Positions 26,222 through 34,368 of a DNA stretch of 64,000 nucleotides are shown one piece after another. The position numbers and the translations under genes were made by a program. The stretch is from Cohnella sp. SGD-V74 (GTDB lineage: Bacteria > Bacillota > Bacilli > Paenibacillales > Paenibacillaceae), in contig NZ_PVYW01000014.1 of NCBI RefSeq assembly GCF_003001675.1, forward strand, positions 179,700 to 243,699, given 5' to 3'. The notes under the pieces were generated by a model. The model ran no database searches. It saw only the letters and a list, made by a program, of their open reading frames with translations, and was not told where the DNA came from. Within the stretch, counting starts at the first letter, position 1, and each line of letters begins with the position of its first letter.

Positions 26222-27595
26222 TTACCCCCCGGTCCAGCGAAGCCCCTTCGGAAAATGATTTTTGAGCGTGCCGTCCGCCAGCTTGCCCCAGCCGATCGAA
26301 TAGCCGTCGACCTCGACGAGATGCCAGCCCTTCGCCCCTTCAGCTTCCAGCGCTTCTCCCTTCAAGTAAGCGAGCATCCGCGGCGCATCGGATGACAAGC
26401 TCAAGCGGTTGCGGACCTCGTCTCCCCTAAGCGACAATGCGAGCGCATGCGAAGGCTCGAAGCGGTTTTTCTTGAGCGTGCCCAGATGCCAGCCCGGGCG
26501 GACAACCTTCAATTGATCAAGCGAGAGCATCCCCGTCGGCAAAATGTACAGCTGATCCCCGAACAGGGTGAACTCTCCCGCAGGCGTCGTTGTCAGCGTC
26601 TCTTCGGCGAACGTGAAGTAGTCTTTTAACGCTTTGCGGTCGGTCAAGCCCTTCGCATACTTGCGTCTCGCAGGCTCCTCTTCCCCGTCCGTCTTCCTCA
26701 GCACGGCGGCATAGTGACCCTCGCCGCGAATGCGGTGCGGCCACAGCCGCAGCGTCTCGCCGATGCCGGGAGCGGCGTCCGCCGTCCAATCCGCCCGGCC
26801 GCGGTCGAACCCTTCGTAAGTATGCGCCTCCTCGATCGTAAATTCCGGATGAAGCTCGACGAATCGGCTGATCGCTCCTTCGTTCTCCTCCGGCGAAAAC
26901 GTACATGTCGAATAGACAAGCCTGCCGCCGGGCTTCAGCATCTTCGCGGCGCTCTCCAGAATGTCGAGCTGACGAGTCGCGCACATCGCAACGTGATCGG
27001 GGCTCCACTGCGCGCAAGCGTCGGGATCTTTGCGGAACATGCCTTCGCCCGAGCACGGGGCGTCGACCAGAATCCGGTCGAAGAACACGGGAAATCTGTC
27101 GGCGAGCTTGTCCGGCATCTCGTTCGTCACGACCGCGTTGCGGACGCCCAGACGCTCTACGTTCTGCGACAGTATTTTCGAGCGCGCGGGATGAGGCTCG
27201 TTGGCGACGAGCAGCCCCTCCCCGTTCATCCGGCCGGCCAGATGCGTCGTCTTCCCTCCCGGCGCGGCGCACAAATCGAGCACCGTTTCTCCCGGCCGAG
27301 GATCGACGAGCGCTCCGACGGCCATCGCGCTTGGCTCCTGAATGTAGATCAGCCCCGCCTCATGGTAAGGGTGCTTGCCCGGCCGATCTTCCTTGCCGTA
27401 ATAGAAGCCTTCGGCCGCCCAGGGCACTCCGTTCAACGCGAATGGAGCGATTCGGGCAAGTTCCTCCGCGGAAACCTTTAACGGATTCACCCGCAGCCCC
27501 TGAGCTTTCTCCTCGTCGTAGCTGGCGACGAAAGCCTCATATTGCTCATGCAGAAGTTCTTTCATTTTATCCAGAAAAAGTGGCGGCAAATGCAC
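26222..27595 (-). CDS. rsmF: RsmB/NOP-family rRNA (cytosine-5-)-methyltransferase, RsmF-like
   Basis: About 457 residues. This family makes 5-methylcytosine in 16S rRNA from S-adenosylmethionine. The SAM-binding motif is VLDLCAAPGGKTTHLAG; the two catalytic Cys are in DAPCSGEGMFRKDP and YSTCTFSPEENE. The C-terminal 150 residues form the RsmF-type RNA-binding extension (FTLFGDQLYILPTG, GWHLGTLKKNRFEPSHALAL, GWGKLADGTLKNHFPKGLRW). The frame opens at a TTG (27604) overlapping the MerR stop as TTGA. I prefer the GTG at 27595 (then HLPPLFLDKMKELL), which has GAGGG upstream and matches where relatives start. Its tight link to a MerR gene is unusual for a housekeeping enzyme. Confidence 0.9.
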   Translation of the reverse strand: MHLPPLFLDKMKELLHEQYEAFVASYDEEKAQGLRVNPLKVSAEELARIAPFALNGVPWAAEGFYYGKEDRPGKHPYHEAGLIYIQEPSAMAVGALVDPRPGETVLDLCAAPGGKTTHLAGRMNGEGLLVANEPHPARSKILSQNVERLGVRNAVVTNEMPDKLADRFPVFFDRILVDAPCSGEGMFRKDPDACAQWSPDHVAMCATRQLDILESAAKMLKPGGRLVYSTCTFSPEENEGAISRFVELHPEFTIEEAHTYEGFDRGRADWTADAAPGIGETLRLWPHRIRGEGHYAAVLRKTDGEEEPARRKYAKGLTDRKALKDYFTFAEETLTTTPAGEFTLFGDQLYILPTGMLSLDQLKVVRPGWHLGTLKKNRFEPSHALALSLRGDEVRNRLSLSSDAPRMLAYLKGEALEAEGAKGWHLVEVDGYSIGWGKLADGTLKNHFPKGLRWTGG

Positions 27596-27600
27596 TCCGA

Positions 27601-27939
27601 TCAACCCTCGTCTTTCGTCGGCTTGGCCAGCTTCATGAACGCTTCGTTCACGTTTTTCATCCGCGCCTCGACTTTTTTCGCCGCCGCGTCCAGCGTGTAG
27701 CCGTCGTCCAGCAGCTCCTTGATGAGCAGTATTTTTTTCACGCTCAAGTAATCGTATTTCCTCGTTGCCCCTTCCGCCTCCTTGGTCGACTGAAGGATGC
27801 CTTTGTCCTCCCAGTAACGGATTTGCCGCGTCGGCACGCCCGTAATGTCCGACACTTCCCCGATGCCGACGACCAGCTTGCTCAACAGGTCGAAATCGAC
27901 CAAATACTGCAGTTCCTCGCTCGCGCTCAAAGTTATCAC
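27601..27939 (-). CDS. MerR-family transcriptional regulator
   Basis: 112 residues. A winged HTH of MerR type sits at about 22-90 (GIGEVSDITGVPTRQIRYWEDKGILQS, YDYLSVKKILLIKELLDDGYTLDAA), then a short helical tail (KVEARMKNVNEAFMKLAKP) for dimerisation. There is no Cys-rich metal site and no long effector domain, so the signal is not apparent. The start is GTG at 27939; no strong ribosome site precedes it, and a downstream TTG is possible. It is divergent from the tautomerase gene across 153 bp holding a palindrome, and its stop overlaps the possible TTG start of the rRNA methyltransferase gene. Confidence 0.85.
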   Translation of the reverse strand: MITLSASEELQYLVDFDLLSKLVVGIGEVSDITGVPTRQIRYWEDKGILQSTKEAEGATRKYDYLSVKKILLIKELLDDGYTLDAAAKKVEARMKNVNEAFMKLAKPTKDEG

Positions 27940-28007
27940 CGTCTCGATCCTAGGTTTGCGATTTATTTTACTACACTCGATTTCCAGCTACAACTTTTGT
28001 TATATTA

Positions 28008-28036
28008 TTGACAACAATTGTAGTTTAGTTACAATT
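28008..28036 (+). promoter_or_regulatory. tautomerase promoter with a perfect 7-7-7 palindrome
   Basis: The -35 TTGACA (28008-28013) and -10 TACAAT (28030-28035) are 16 bp apart. AATTGTA (28016-28022) and TACAATT (28030-28036) are exact complements separated by 7 bp, so the operator fills the spacer and the -10. This is the expected position for the divergent MerR regulator. The 16-bp spacer is shorter than the 19-20 bp of classical MerR-activated promoters, so repression is more likely. Confidence 0.7.
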
Positions 28037-28092
28037 AGTGTTGTGCGAGTGCCTAGATCGCAAATTTCTTTCAGACAAAGGAGAGGTAAGCA

Positions 28093-28320
28093 ATGCCGAT
28101 CATTAACGTGGACTGCTGGGAAGGCTTCAACGAGGAACAAAAGAAACAATGGATTCAGACGTTAACCGACGCGACCGTCAAGCTGTTCAACCTTCCTCCG
28201 GACAAAGTTCTGGTCATTCTCCGCGAAACGTCGGTGACGAACTGGGGCCAGGCCGGCGTCGTCGCTTCCGACCCGGATTTCCTGGACAAAAGCCGGATTA
28301 CCGAGGCAGCGGCAGGATGA
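28093..28320 (+). CDS. 4-oxalocrotonate tautomerase family protein
   Basis: 75 residues starting MPIINVDCWEGFNEEQKKQW. Once Met is removed, Pro-1 is the catalytic base that shuttles protons in the tautomerase superfamily. The rest has the beta-alpha-beta pattern (LTDATVKLFNLPPDKVLVILRET). Most members are 60-75 residues and form hexamers. The ATG follows AAAGGAGAGG. Its stop overlaps the next ATG (ATGA), so the two are translated together. The physiological substrate is unknown; many such small enzymes act on unsaturated aldehydes or acids, in keeping with a MerR-controlled stress gene. Confidence 0.88.
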   Translation: MPIINVDCWEGFNEEQKKQWIQTLTDATVKLFNLPPDKVLVILRETSVTNWGQAGVVASDPDFLDKSRITEAAAG

Positions 28321-28895
28321 GCGCCCTCTCCGCGCGGCATCGGGACAGTCTCGAAATGTTGAATGTCGCTCTCAAGCTGCTCGACGTGCCGGCCAATTAC
28401 GTGTTGAACCGCGTGCGGGAAGGCTCCCAGAACGGCGAAGAGGTATGGATCTTCCGGTATGCGAAGCGTTCGGGCGCTTCGAATGGACTTGGAGGGGAGC
28501 ATTATTCTTTTGTCGCGCGCAAGCGGGACGGACGCGTACTCGGCTGCACTTGGATGGATCGCAGCTTGGCGGACGGAGCTCTGCCGGAGAAAGATGCGGC
28601 CGCCGCATGCGCATGGCGGTTCCTCGACCGGGTCGCGCCGGGCTTGAGCAGACAGCTTGAGGTATTGTGGATCGAGCGGCATGACGAACGAATTGCGATC
28701 ATCGAGAACGGCAAGCCGACAAGCATCATCGTATCGGGGATGAAGGTAAAATGTCGCGACAAAGAAAATGACGACTACGTCTGGGTGGTCGCAGGACCGA
28801 ACGAGGCCATCGTTACGTTCGAACGGGGCATCCGCTGGGTAAACGGCAGGGTGACGGAGAAATGGCTGCACGACGGTTGGCTGCAGGAACGTTGA
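28317..28895 (+). CDS. hypothetical protein translationally coupled to the tautomerase
   Basis: A 192-residue protein starting at the ATG that overlaps the tautomerase stop (ATGA). The longer frame beginning at 28149 is ruled out because its first 56 codons lie in the tautomerase gene. It has no signal peptide or membrane helix. The pattern is alternating beta/alpha (WIFRYAKRSG, HYSFVARKRDGRVLGCTWMD, RIAIIENGKPTSIIVSGMKVKCR, YVWVVAGPNEAIVTFERGIRW), loosely like PepSY/YcdB-type folds, but I do not recognise the family. Coupling with a tautomerase suggests a joint role. A MITE-like element begins 8 bp after its stop. Confidence 0.8.
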   Translation: MSALSARHRDSLEMLNVALKLLDVPANYVLNRVREGSQNGEEVWIFRYAKRSGASNGLGGEHYSFVARKRDGRVLGCTWMDRSLADGALPEKDAAAACAWRFLDRVAPGLSRQLEVLWIERHDERIAIIENGKPTSIIVSGMKVKCRDKENDDYVWVVAGPNEAIVTFERGIRWVNGRVTEKWLHDGWLQER

Positions 28896-28902
28896 AGACT
28901 CC

Positions 28903-29057
28903 CTAGGGCGTGTATGCAACCTCCGAGGACAGCAGATGTTGCCGAATTTTCGTTCCATGCAAGGAACTTTTGTGAAGGCGTACCGGGGTACGTCAAGCAA
29001 AAGTGACGCAGCAGGGGATGATAGATGCTCCTGAGCGGGTTTGCATACACGCCCTAG
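28903..29057. mobile_element. 155-bp MITE-like element with 17-bp perfect terminal inverted repeats
   Basis: CTAGGGCGTGTATGCAA (28903-28919) is exactly complementary to the sequence at 29041-29057. The interior can fold further: ACTTTTG ... CAAAAGT and CGTACC-GG-GGTACG, plus GTTCC-ATGCAA-GGAAC. No transposase is present. A collapsed relative with both ends is found at 45569-45596. A convincing target-site duplication could not be seen. Confidence 0.7.
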
Positions 29058-29080
29058 AGAGGTTGTTCGAAAAAGAGAGA

Positions 29081-29121
29081 GGCCATCCCTTGGTCATCTA
29101 AAAGACAACCTAGGGATGGCC
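29081..29121 (-). terminator. terminator of the ABC exporter gene
   Basis: A perfect 10-bp stem GGCCATCCCT / AGGGATGGCC with a 21-nt loop; on the minus strand it is followed by TCTCTCTTTTT. It lies about 50 nt beyond the exporter stop. Confidence 0.75.
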
Positions 29122-29168
29122 CCGTCTCGTGCGGCGTTATCCGATCCGCGACGCTTCCGGCGTCAAGA

Positions 29169-30883
29169 TCAACTGCCGAATTGCGCCCGGTGCAGCCTGC
29201 TGTAGGTGCCGCCGGCCTCGACCAGTTCCTCGTGCCGACCTTGCTCGGAGATGCCTTGATCGGAGACGACGACGATGCGATCCGCGCTGCGGATCGTCGC
29301 CAGCCGGTGGGCGATGACGAGCGTCGTGCGTCCCTGCGACAGCTCGGTCAGCGCCAATTGAATGGCCGCTTCCGTCTCGGTGTCCAGGGCGGAAGTCGCT
29401 TCGTCGAGAATGAGGATCGGCGGATTTTTCAGAATCATCCGCGCGATCGACAGCCGCTGCTTCTGCCCGCCGGAGAGCTTCACGCCCCGTTCCCCGATCA
29501 GTGTATCGAGTCCTTCCGGCTGCGAGCGGATCATCTCCTCCAACTGAGCGCGCCGCGCCGCATCCCAAATTTCCTCTTCGGTCGCGTGCAGCTTGCCGTA
29601 AGCGATGTTCTCGCGGATCGAACCGTCGAACAGGAAGACGTCCTGCTGCACGATTCCGATGTGGGAGCGCAGCGACTCCAGCTTCATCTCCCGAATATCG
29701 ATGCCGTCGACTTTAATCACTCCCGCGTCCACGTCATAGAATCTCGGCAGCAAGGAGCAGAGCGTCGTCTTGCCCGCTCCGGACGGCCCCACGAGAGCAA
29801 CCGTTTCTCCCGCTTGAATCGAGAGATTGACGTTAACGAGCACCTTATCCTTGTTTTCATATCCGAACGTAACGCCTTGGAAATCGAGGTCTCCCTTGAC
29901 ATGCTTCACCTCGACCGCATCCGGCGCATCGGCCACGTCCGGCTCCGTCTCCAGCAGCTCCAGAAAACGCTTGAAGCCCGCGATCCCTTTCGGATACGTC
30001 TCGATGACCAAGTTGATCTGCTGGATCGGCCCGAGGAAGACGTTCGAGAGCATGATGAACGCGATGAATTCACCGTAGGTCATACGGTCCTGAATGACGA
30101 ACCAGGTTCCGCAGACGAGCACGAACAGCGATACGGCTTTCATCAAAATAAAGCTCAGCGACGAGTTCCAAGCCATGATGCGGTAAGCGACCAGCTTCGC
30201 CAAGCGGAAGCGGTTGTTGTTGTCGGCGAACTTGGCCATCTCGTGCTTCTCGTTGGCGAACGCTTGAACGACGCGGATGCCGCTGACGTTGTTTTCGACG
30301 CGCGCGTTGTAGTCGGCGATGTTCGCGAACATCTTGTCGAAGGCGACCGACATTTTGCGGCTGAAGTACAGCGACAGGTAGATCATCAGCGGTACGATGA
30401 TGAACGTAAGCACCGCGAGCTGCCAGTTGATGCTCAGCATGATGCCGAACGCGCCGGCCAGCGTCATGATCGCGATGAACAGATCCTCCGGCCCGTGGTG
30501 CGCGATCTCGCCGTGTCCATCAGGTCGTTCGTCATCCGCGAGACGAGATGCCCTGTCTTGTTGTTGTCGAAGAAGCGGAACGACAGCTTCTGCACCCGGT
30601 CGAACAGCGCTTTGCGCATGTCCGTCTCGATGTTGATGCCCAGCTTATGTCCCCAATACGTGACCACGTAGTGCAGTGCGGAGCTGACGATGTATACACC
30701 CAGCAAACCCAGGCAAGCGTATAAAATCCAGATCCAGTTGCCGCTCGGCAGCAAGTCGTCCACCACCCGGTTGACCGCAATCGGAAACGCCAGCTCCAGC
30801 AGAGCCGCCAAGATGGCGCAACTGAAATCGAGAATGAACAGACTTCTGTAAGGTCTGTAATAAGCAAAAAAACGTCGCAGCAT
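29169..30883 (-). pseudogene. ABC exporter (fused membrane-ATPase, YwjA-like), broken by a 1-bp frameshift
   Basis: Two overlapping frames make up one exporter of about 570 residues. The first (start chosen at 30883, MLRRFFAYYRPYRSLFILDF) covers the first membrane helices up to RMTNDLMD. The second, from about 30512, continues EIAHHGPEDLFIAIMTLAGA and contains the remaining helices and the ATPase with GPSGAGKTT (Walker A), LSGGQKQRLS (signature), ILILDEATSALD (Walker B) and the H-loop IAHRLAT. Restoring one base (an A on the plus strand) between 30513 and 30514 gives LMDIGEIAHHGPEDL, as in relatives. Everything else is intact, so this is a recent mutation, a reversible slip or a sequence error. 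A longer start at 30931 exists but lacks a ribosome site. A perfect Fur box lies upstream, as reported for the ywjBA operon of Bacillus subtilis. Confidence 0.85.
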
Positions 30884-30938
30884 GAAGCTTCGTGCCCTCC
30901 CAATCAAGCTATGATCATAATGATTATTCATTTGCGAT

Positions 30939-30953
30939 TGATAATCATTATCA
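30939..30953 (-). promoter_or_regulatory. perfect Fur box upstream of the ABC exporter
   Basis: TGATAATCATTATCA matches the Bacillus 7-1-7 Fur consensus in every position. Additional Fur-like half sites (ATGATTATTCA, CATAATGATGAT) flank it, suggesting extended dimer binding. Expected effect: repression when iron is plentiful. Confidence 0.88.
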
Positions 30954-31038
30954 TAATGATGATAGCGGGCATGGGAGAAAAATGCAATGGATTTTATTCG
31001 TGTGATTCTTGTACATTTCTGACCGCCTCCACAGACGG

Positions 31039-31900
31039 GAAAGCAGCACGAAACACCGTCGCTGGCTCACTCTAAGCCGACACGGTCGGGTTGCAGCACG
31101 AAACGCCGACGACGGCTCGCTCTAAGCCGACACGGGCGGGTTGCAGCACGAAACACCGGCACCGGCTCGCTCTAAGCCGACACGGCCGGGTTGCAGCACG
31201 AAACGCCGACGTCGGCTCGCTCTAAGCCGACACGGGCGGGTTGCAGCACGAAACACCGTCGCTGGCTCGCTCTAAGCCGACACCGTCGGGTTGCAGCACG
31301 AAACACCGACCGCTGGCTCGCTCTAAGCCGACACGGGCGGGTTGCAGCACGAAACACCGACCGCTGGCTCGCTCTAAGCCGACACACTCGGGTTGCAGCA
31401 CGAAACACCGACAACGGCTCGCTCTAAGCCGACACCGTCGGGTTGCAGCACGAAACACCGACGCTGGCTCGCTCTAAGCCGACACGGCCGGGTTGCAGCA
31501 CGAAACACCGACGCTGGCTCGCTCTAAGCCGATACGGGCGGGTTGCAGCACGAAAAACCGACCACTGGCTCGCTCTAAGCCGACACCGTCGGGTTGCAGC
31601 ACGAAACACCGACAACGGCTCGCTCTAAGCCGACACCGTCGGGTTGCAGCACGAAACACCGACGCTGGCTCGCTCTAAGCCGACACGGCCGGGTTGCAGC
31701 ACGAAACACCGACGCTGGCTCGCTCTAAGCCGATACGGGCGGGTTGCAGCACGAAACACCGACGACGGCTCGCTCTAAGCCGACACAGTCGGGTTGCAGC
31801 TCAAAACACCGACGCTGGCTCGCTCTAAGCCGACACGGGCGGGTTGCAGCACGAAACACCGACGCTGGCTCGCTCTAAGCCGACACCGTCGGGTTGCAGC
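31039..31900. repeat. 50-bp tandem repeat array, about 17 units
   Basis: The unit runs from GGTTGCAGCACGAAACACCG, through a variable 4-6 nt stretch, to GGCTCGCTCTAAGCCGACAC and a second variable stretch ending in CGG. Most units are 50 bp, a few 51. GGCT-CGCTCTA-AGCC can form a hairpin in each. Units 8-10 are repeated in the same order as units 12-14, including a rare GATACGGG variant, so a block of about 200 bp was duplicated. The repeated small frames on both strands are by-products of the periodicity. It occupies nearly all of the gap between the Fur box and the OsmC gene. Confidence 0.95.
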
Positions 31901-31937
31901 TCCACCTTTTCAGATCAGCAGCCCGCCCGTATCCCGC

Positions 31938-32324
31938 CTAAACTTCCACCGTCTCGATCGACGCCCCGTTTCTGAGCGTGTTGCCGATCGTGCATACTTC
32001 TTCGGCGGCTTCGATCAGCTCCCGCTTGTAGGCCTCGTCCAGCGAGGAGGGCAGCTTGAGCGTCACCTTAAAATCCGTGAACCGGTCCGTTACACCTTTC
32101 CCCTTGCGCACCGTCACATCGATCTGGATCTCCGAGGCATCGTAGTCGATTTCGTCGTGGGCCAGCTTTTTCTGCATCGAGATCGAGACGCACAGACCAA
32201 GCGCCGCTTCCAGCAACTCCTTCGGGTTAAGTCCGCTCAGGTTCGGTCCGGTGCTTCCGATGACCTGCAATCCCGCTCCGTTGTAAATGACGTTCTGGCC
32301 TTGCGTGATTTTCACCGTTGTCAT
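31938..32324 (-). CDS. OsmC/Ohr-family peroxiredoxin-like protein
   Basis: 128 residues. The OsmC family reduces organic hydroperoxides using two Cys; here they are C45 (ALGLCVSISMQ) and C111 (EEVCTIGNTL), in the expected helix and loop. I chose the ATG at 32324 (MTTVKITQGQ) because AAGGAGAG precedes it; the open frame extends 32 codons upstream into the OppF-like gene. It lies 26 nt after the peptide-transporter ATPase and is probably the last gene of that operon, although thiol peroxidase function and peptide uptake have no obvious connection. The 50-bp tandem array follows immediately. Confidence 0.88.
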   Translation of the reverse strand: MTTVKITQGQNVIYNGAGLQVIGSTGPNLSGLNPKELLEAALGLCVSISMQKKLAHDEIDYDASEIQIDVTVRKGKGVTDRFTDFKVTLKLPSSLDEAYKRELIEAAEEVCTIGNTLRNGASIETVEV

Positions 32325-32350
32325 CGCTGTATCTCTCCTTGGATGTCTTA

Positions 32351-33337
32351 TTAAACGTAGTGGCAGGCGACCCGGTGGTCCGCCTGTACTTCCCTGACGA
32401 CAGGAGGCTCGACCTTGCACTTGTCCGTCGCCAGCGGGCAGCGCGTGTGGAATACGCAGCCTTGCGGCGGGGACAGCGGAGACGGAATCTCGCCCTTCAA
32501 GATGATCCGCTCCTTCAGCCGGCTGCGGGTATAGTCGGGCACGGCCGACAGCAGCGCTTTCGTATACGGATGCTGGGGGGCCTGGAACAGATCGTCCGTC
32601 AGCGCCTCCTCGACGATCGTCCCCAGGTACATGATGCCGATGCGGTCGGAAATGTAGCGGACGACGCTGATGTCGTGCGTGATGAACAGCATCGTCAAGC
32701 CAAGCTCCGTCTGCAGCTCGCGCAGCATGTTCAGAATTTGCGACTGAATGGACACGTCCAACGCCGACACCGGCTCGTCGCAGATCATGATTTTCGGATT
32801 AACGATGAGCGCTCGGGCCAGCCCGATCCGCTGCCGCTGCCCTCCGGAAAATTCGTGCGGATAGCGAAAATAATGCTCCGGCTGCAAGCCGACGACTTCG
32901 AGGATGCGGAACACTTGCTCCTGACGCCGCTGCCGATCACCTATCTTATGAATAATGAGCGGCTCTTCGAGAATGTCGCCGATCCGCTTGCGCGGATTCA
33001 AGGAAGAGAGCGGGTCCTGGAAGACGAACTGGATCTCGTTGCGGAACTTGCGCAGCTCCTGCTTCGACAGCTTGACGAGATCCTGTCCCCGGTAGAGCAC
33101 TTCTCCCGAGCTGGCCGGCGTGAGGCCGAGAATGGCGCGCCCGGTCGTGCTCTTGCCCGAGCCCGACTCGCCGACGAGGCCGTACGTCTCTCCTTCGTAC
33201 AGACGAAAGGACGCTTCCCTGACCGCGTTCACGTAAGCTTTGGCCCCGAACAGCTTCCCGAACGAACCGTATACCGGAAACTTCTTCGCCAGCCCGTTAA
33301 CTGACAATATCGGTTCAGCCGCCGACCGTTTCGCCAT
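32351..33337 (-). CDS. oligopeptide/dipeptide ABC transporter ATPase, OppF/DppF-type
   Basis: 328 residues. Walker A is GESGSGKSTTGRAIL, Q-loop FVFQDPLSSLNPRKRI, signature FSGGQRQRIGLARAL, Walker B KIMICDEPVSALD, H-loop LFITHDISVV. The C-terminal oligopeptide-transporter extension (IPSPLSPPQGCVFHTRCPLATDKC) carries the Cys spacing seen in subunits with a 4Fe-4S cluster (GCxFHxRCPxAxxxC). It powers peptide import with the OppD-type partner, whose gene it overlaps by 23 bp. Confidence 0.94.
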   Translation of the reverse strand: MAKRSAAEPILSVNGLAKKFPVYGSFGKLFGAKAYVNAVREASFRLYEGETYGLVGESGSGKSTTGRAILGLTPASSGEVLYRGQDLVKLSKQELRKFRNEIQFVFQDPLSSLNPRKRIGDILEEPLIIHKIGDRQRRQEQVFRILEVVGLQPEHYFRYPHEFSGGQRQRIGLARALIVNPKIMICDEPVSALDVSIQSQILNMLRELQTELGLTMLFITHDISVVRYISDRIGIMYLGTIVEEALTDDLFQAPQHPYTKALLSAVPDYTRSRLKERIILKGEIPSPLSPPQGCVFHTRCPLATDKCKVEPPVVREVQADHRVACHYV

Positions 33338-34343
33338 CGCCGCTCCTCCTCTCTTCCAGACGGTTGATCTTCTCGTAATGCCAGCACTTCACCCGATGCC
33401 GCTCGTCCGCCTTCACCATCTCCGGGTCTTCGTTGCGGCACTTCTCGTCGGCGTATGGGCAGCGGGTCGAGAATCCGCAGCCGCGCGGGATGTCGAACAG
33501 CGAAGGAACGGTCCCTTCGATGACGTGCAGCTTCTCGCGGCGGTCGCCCTCCAGCTTCGGAATCGACTTCAGCAGCCCCCGCGTGTACGGATGCAGCGGA
33601 GATCGGAACAACTGCTCCGTCGTCGCCTCCTCGACGATCCTCCCCAAGTACATCACCTTGACGCCGGTGCAAATTTCCGATACGACTCCGAGATCGTGCG
33701 TAATGAACAGCACGCCCATACCGAGCGTCCGGTTGAGCTCCGTGATCAGCTCCAGAATTTGCGCCTGGATCGTCACGTCGAGCGCGGTCGTCGGCTCGTC
33801 GGCGATGAGCAGCTTCGGCTCGCAGGCCAGCGCCATCGCGATCATCGCGCGCTGCTGCATGCCGCCGGACAATTGGTGCGGATAATCGTCCACCCGCGTC
33901 TCCGGCGAAGGAATGCCCGTCAGGCCCAAAATCTCGATCGCCTTCTTGCGCGCCTCTTTCTTGGACAGCTTGCGGTGAAGGCGAAGCGCCTCCTCGATCT
34001 GATTGCCGATCGTATATACCGGATTAAGCGAAGTGAGCGGGTCCTGGAAAATCATCGAGATATCGTTGCCGCGAACGGCCCGCAGCTTGGACAGCGGCAT
34101 GTCCAGCAGATTCTGGCCCTCGAACCGGACTTCGCCCTCGTACTCGACCGAATCGGTATGCTCGAGCAGCCTCAAGATGGACTGGGACATGACGCTCTTC
34201 CCGCAGCCCGACTCGCCCACGATGCCGATAATCTCGCCGCGGTCCATGGAGAAGCTGACCCCGCCGACGGCCGTCACTTTTCCCCGCTCCGTATGAAAAT
34301 GCGTCTTCAAGTTGTTGATTTCCAATAGAGGCGCCTGCTTCAT
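33315..34343 (-). CDS. oligopeptide/dipeptide ABC transporter ATPase, OppD/DppD-type
   Basis: 342 residues. Walker A GESGCGKSVMSQSIL, with Val where Thr is common; Q-loop FQDPLTSLNPVYTIGNQ; signature LSGGMQQRAMIAMALA; Walker B KLLIADEPTTALD; H-loop LFITHDLGVVSE. The C-terminal cluster-type motif is GCGFSTRCPYADEKC. It pairs with the OppF-type ATPase encoded next, whose start lies inside this gene. The ATG follows GGAGGGG. Confidence 0.94.
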   Translation of the reverse strand: MKQAPLLEINNLKTHFHTERGKVTAVGGVSFSMDRGEIIGIVGESGCGKSVMSQSILRLLEHTDSVEYEGEVRFEGQNLLDMPLSKLRAVRGNDISMIFQDPLTSLNPVYTIGNQIEEALRLHRKLSKKEARKKAIEILGLTGIPSPETRVDDYPHQLSGGMQQRAMIAMALACEPKLLIADEPTTALDVTIQAQILELITELNRTLGMGVLFITHDLGVVSEICTGVKVMYLGRIVEEATTEQLFRSPLHPYTRGLLKSIPKLEGDRREKLHVIEGTVPSLFDIPRGCGFSTRCPYADEKCRNEDPEMVKADERHRVKCWHYEKINRLEERRSGDGETVGG

Positions 34344-34368
34344 AACGTCCCCTCCGTCCCGTTCGATG

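Noticed and set aside
26222..27604. TTG at 27604 as the certain start of the rRNA methyltransferase
   Set aside because: It overlaps the MerR stop and is possible, but the GTG at 27595 has better spacing from GAGGG and matches relatives; left as alternative.
28149..28316. N-terminal extension of the hypothetical protein downstream of the tautomerase
   Set aside because: These codons lie inside the tautomerase gene in another frame; the ATGA overlap gives the better start.
31172..31678. Short Arg/Cys-rich proteins on both strands
   Set aside because: All are frames of the tandem array, present on both strands and without start signals.
31039..31900. CRISPR array
   Set aside because: The repeated unit is the whole 50 bp; variable parts are only 3-6 nt and there are no unique spacers or cas genes.
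33315..33337. Frameshift between the two peptide-transport ATPases
   Set aside because: The 23-bp overlap is a normal stop-start arrangement; both proteins have complete ends.
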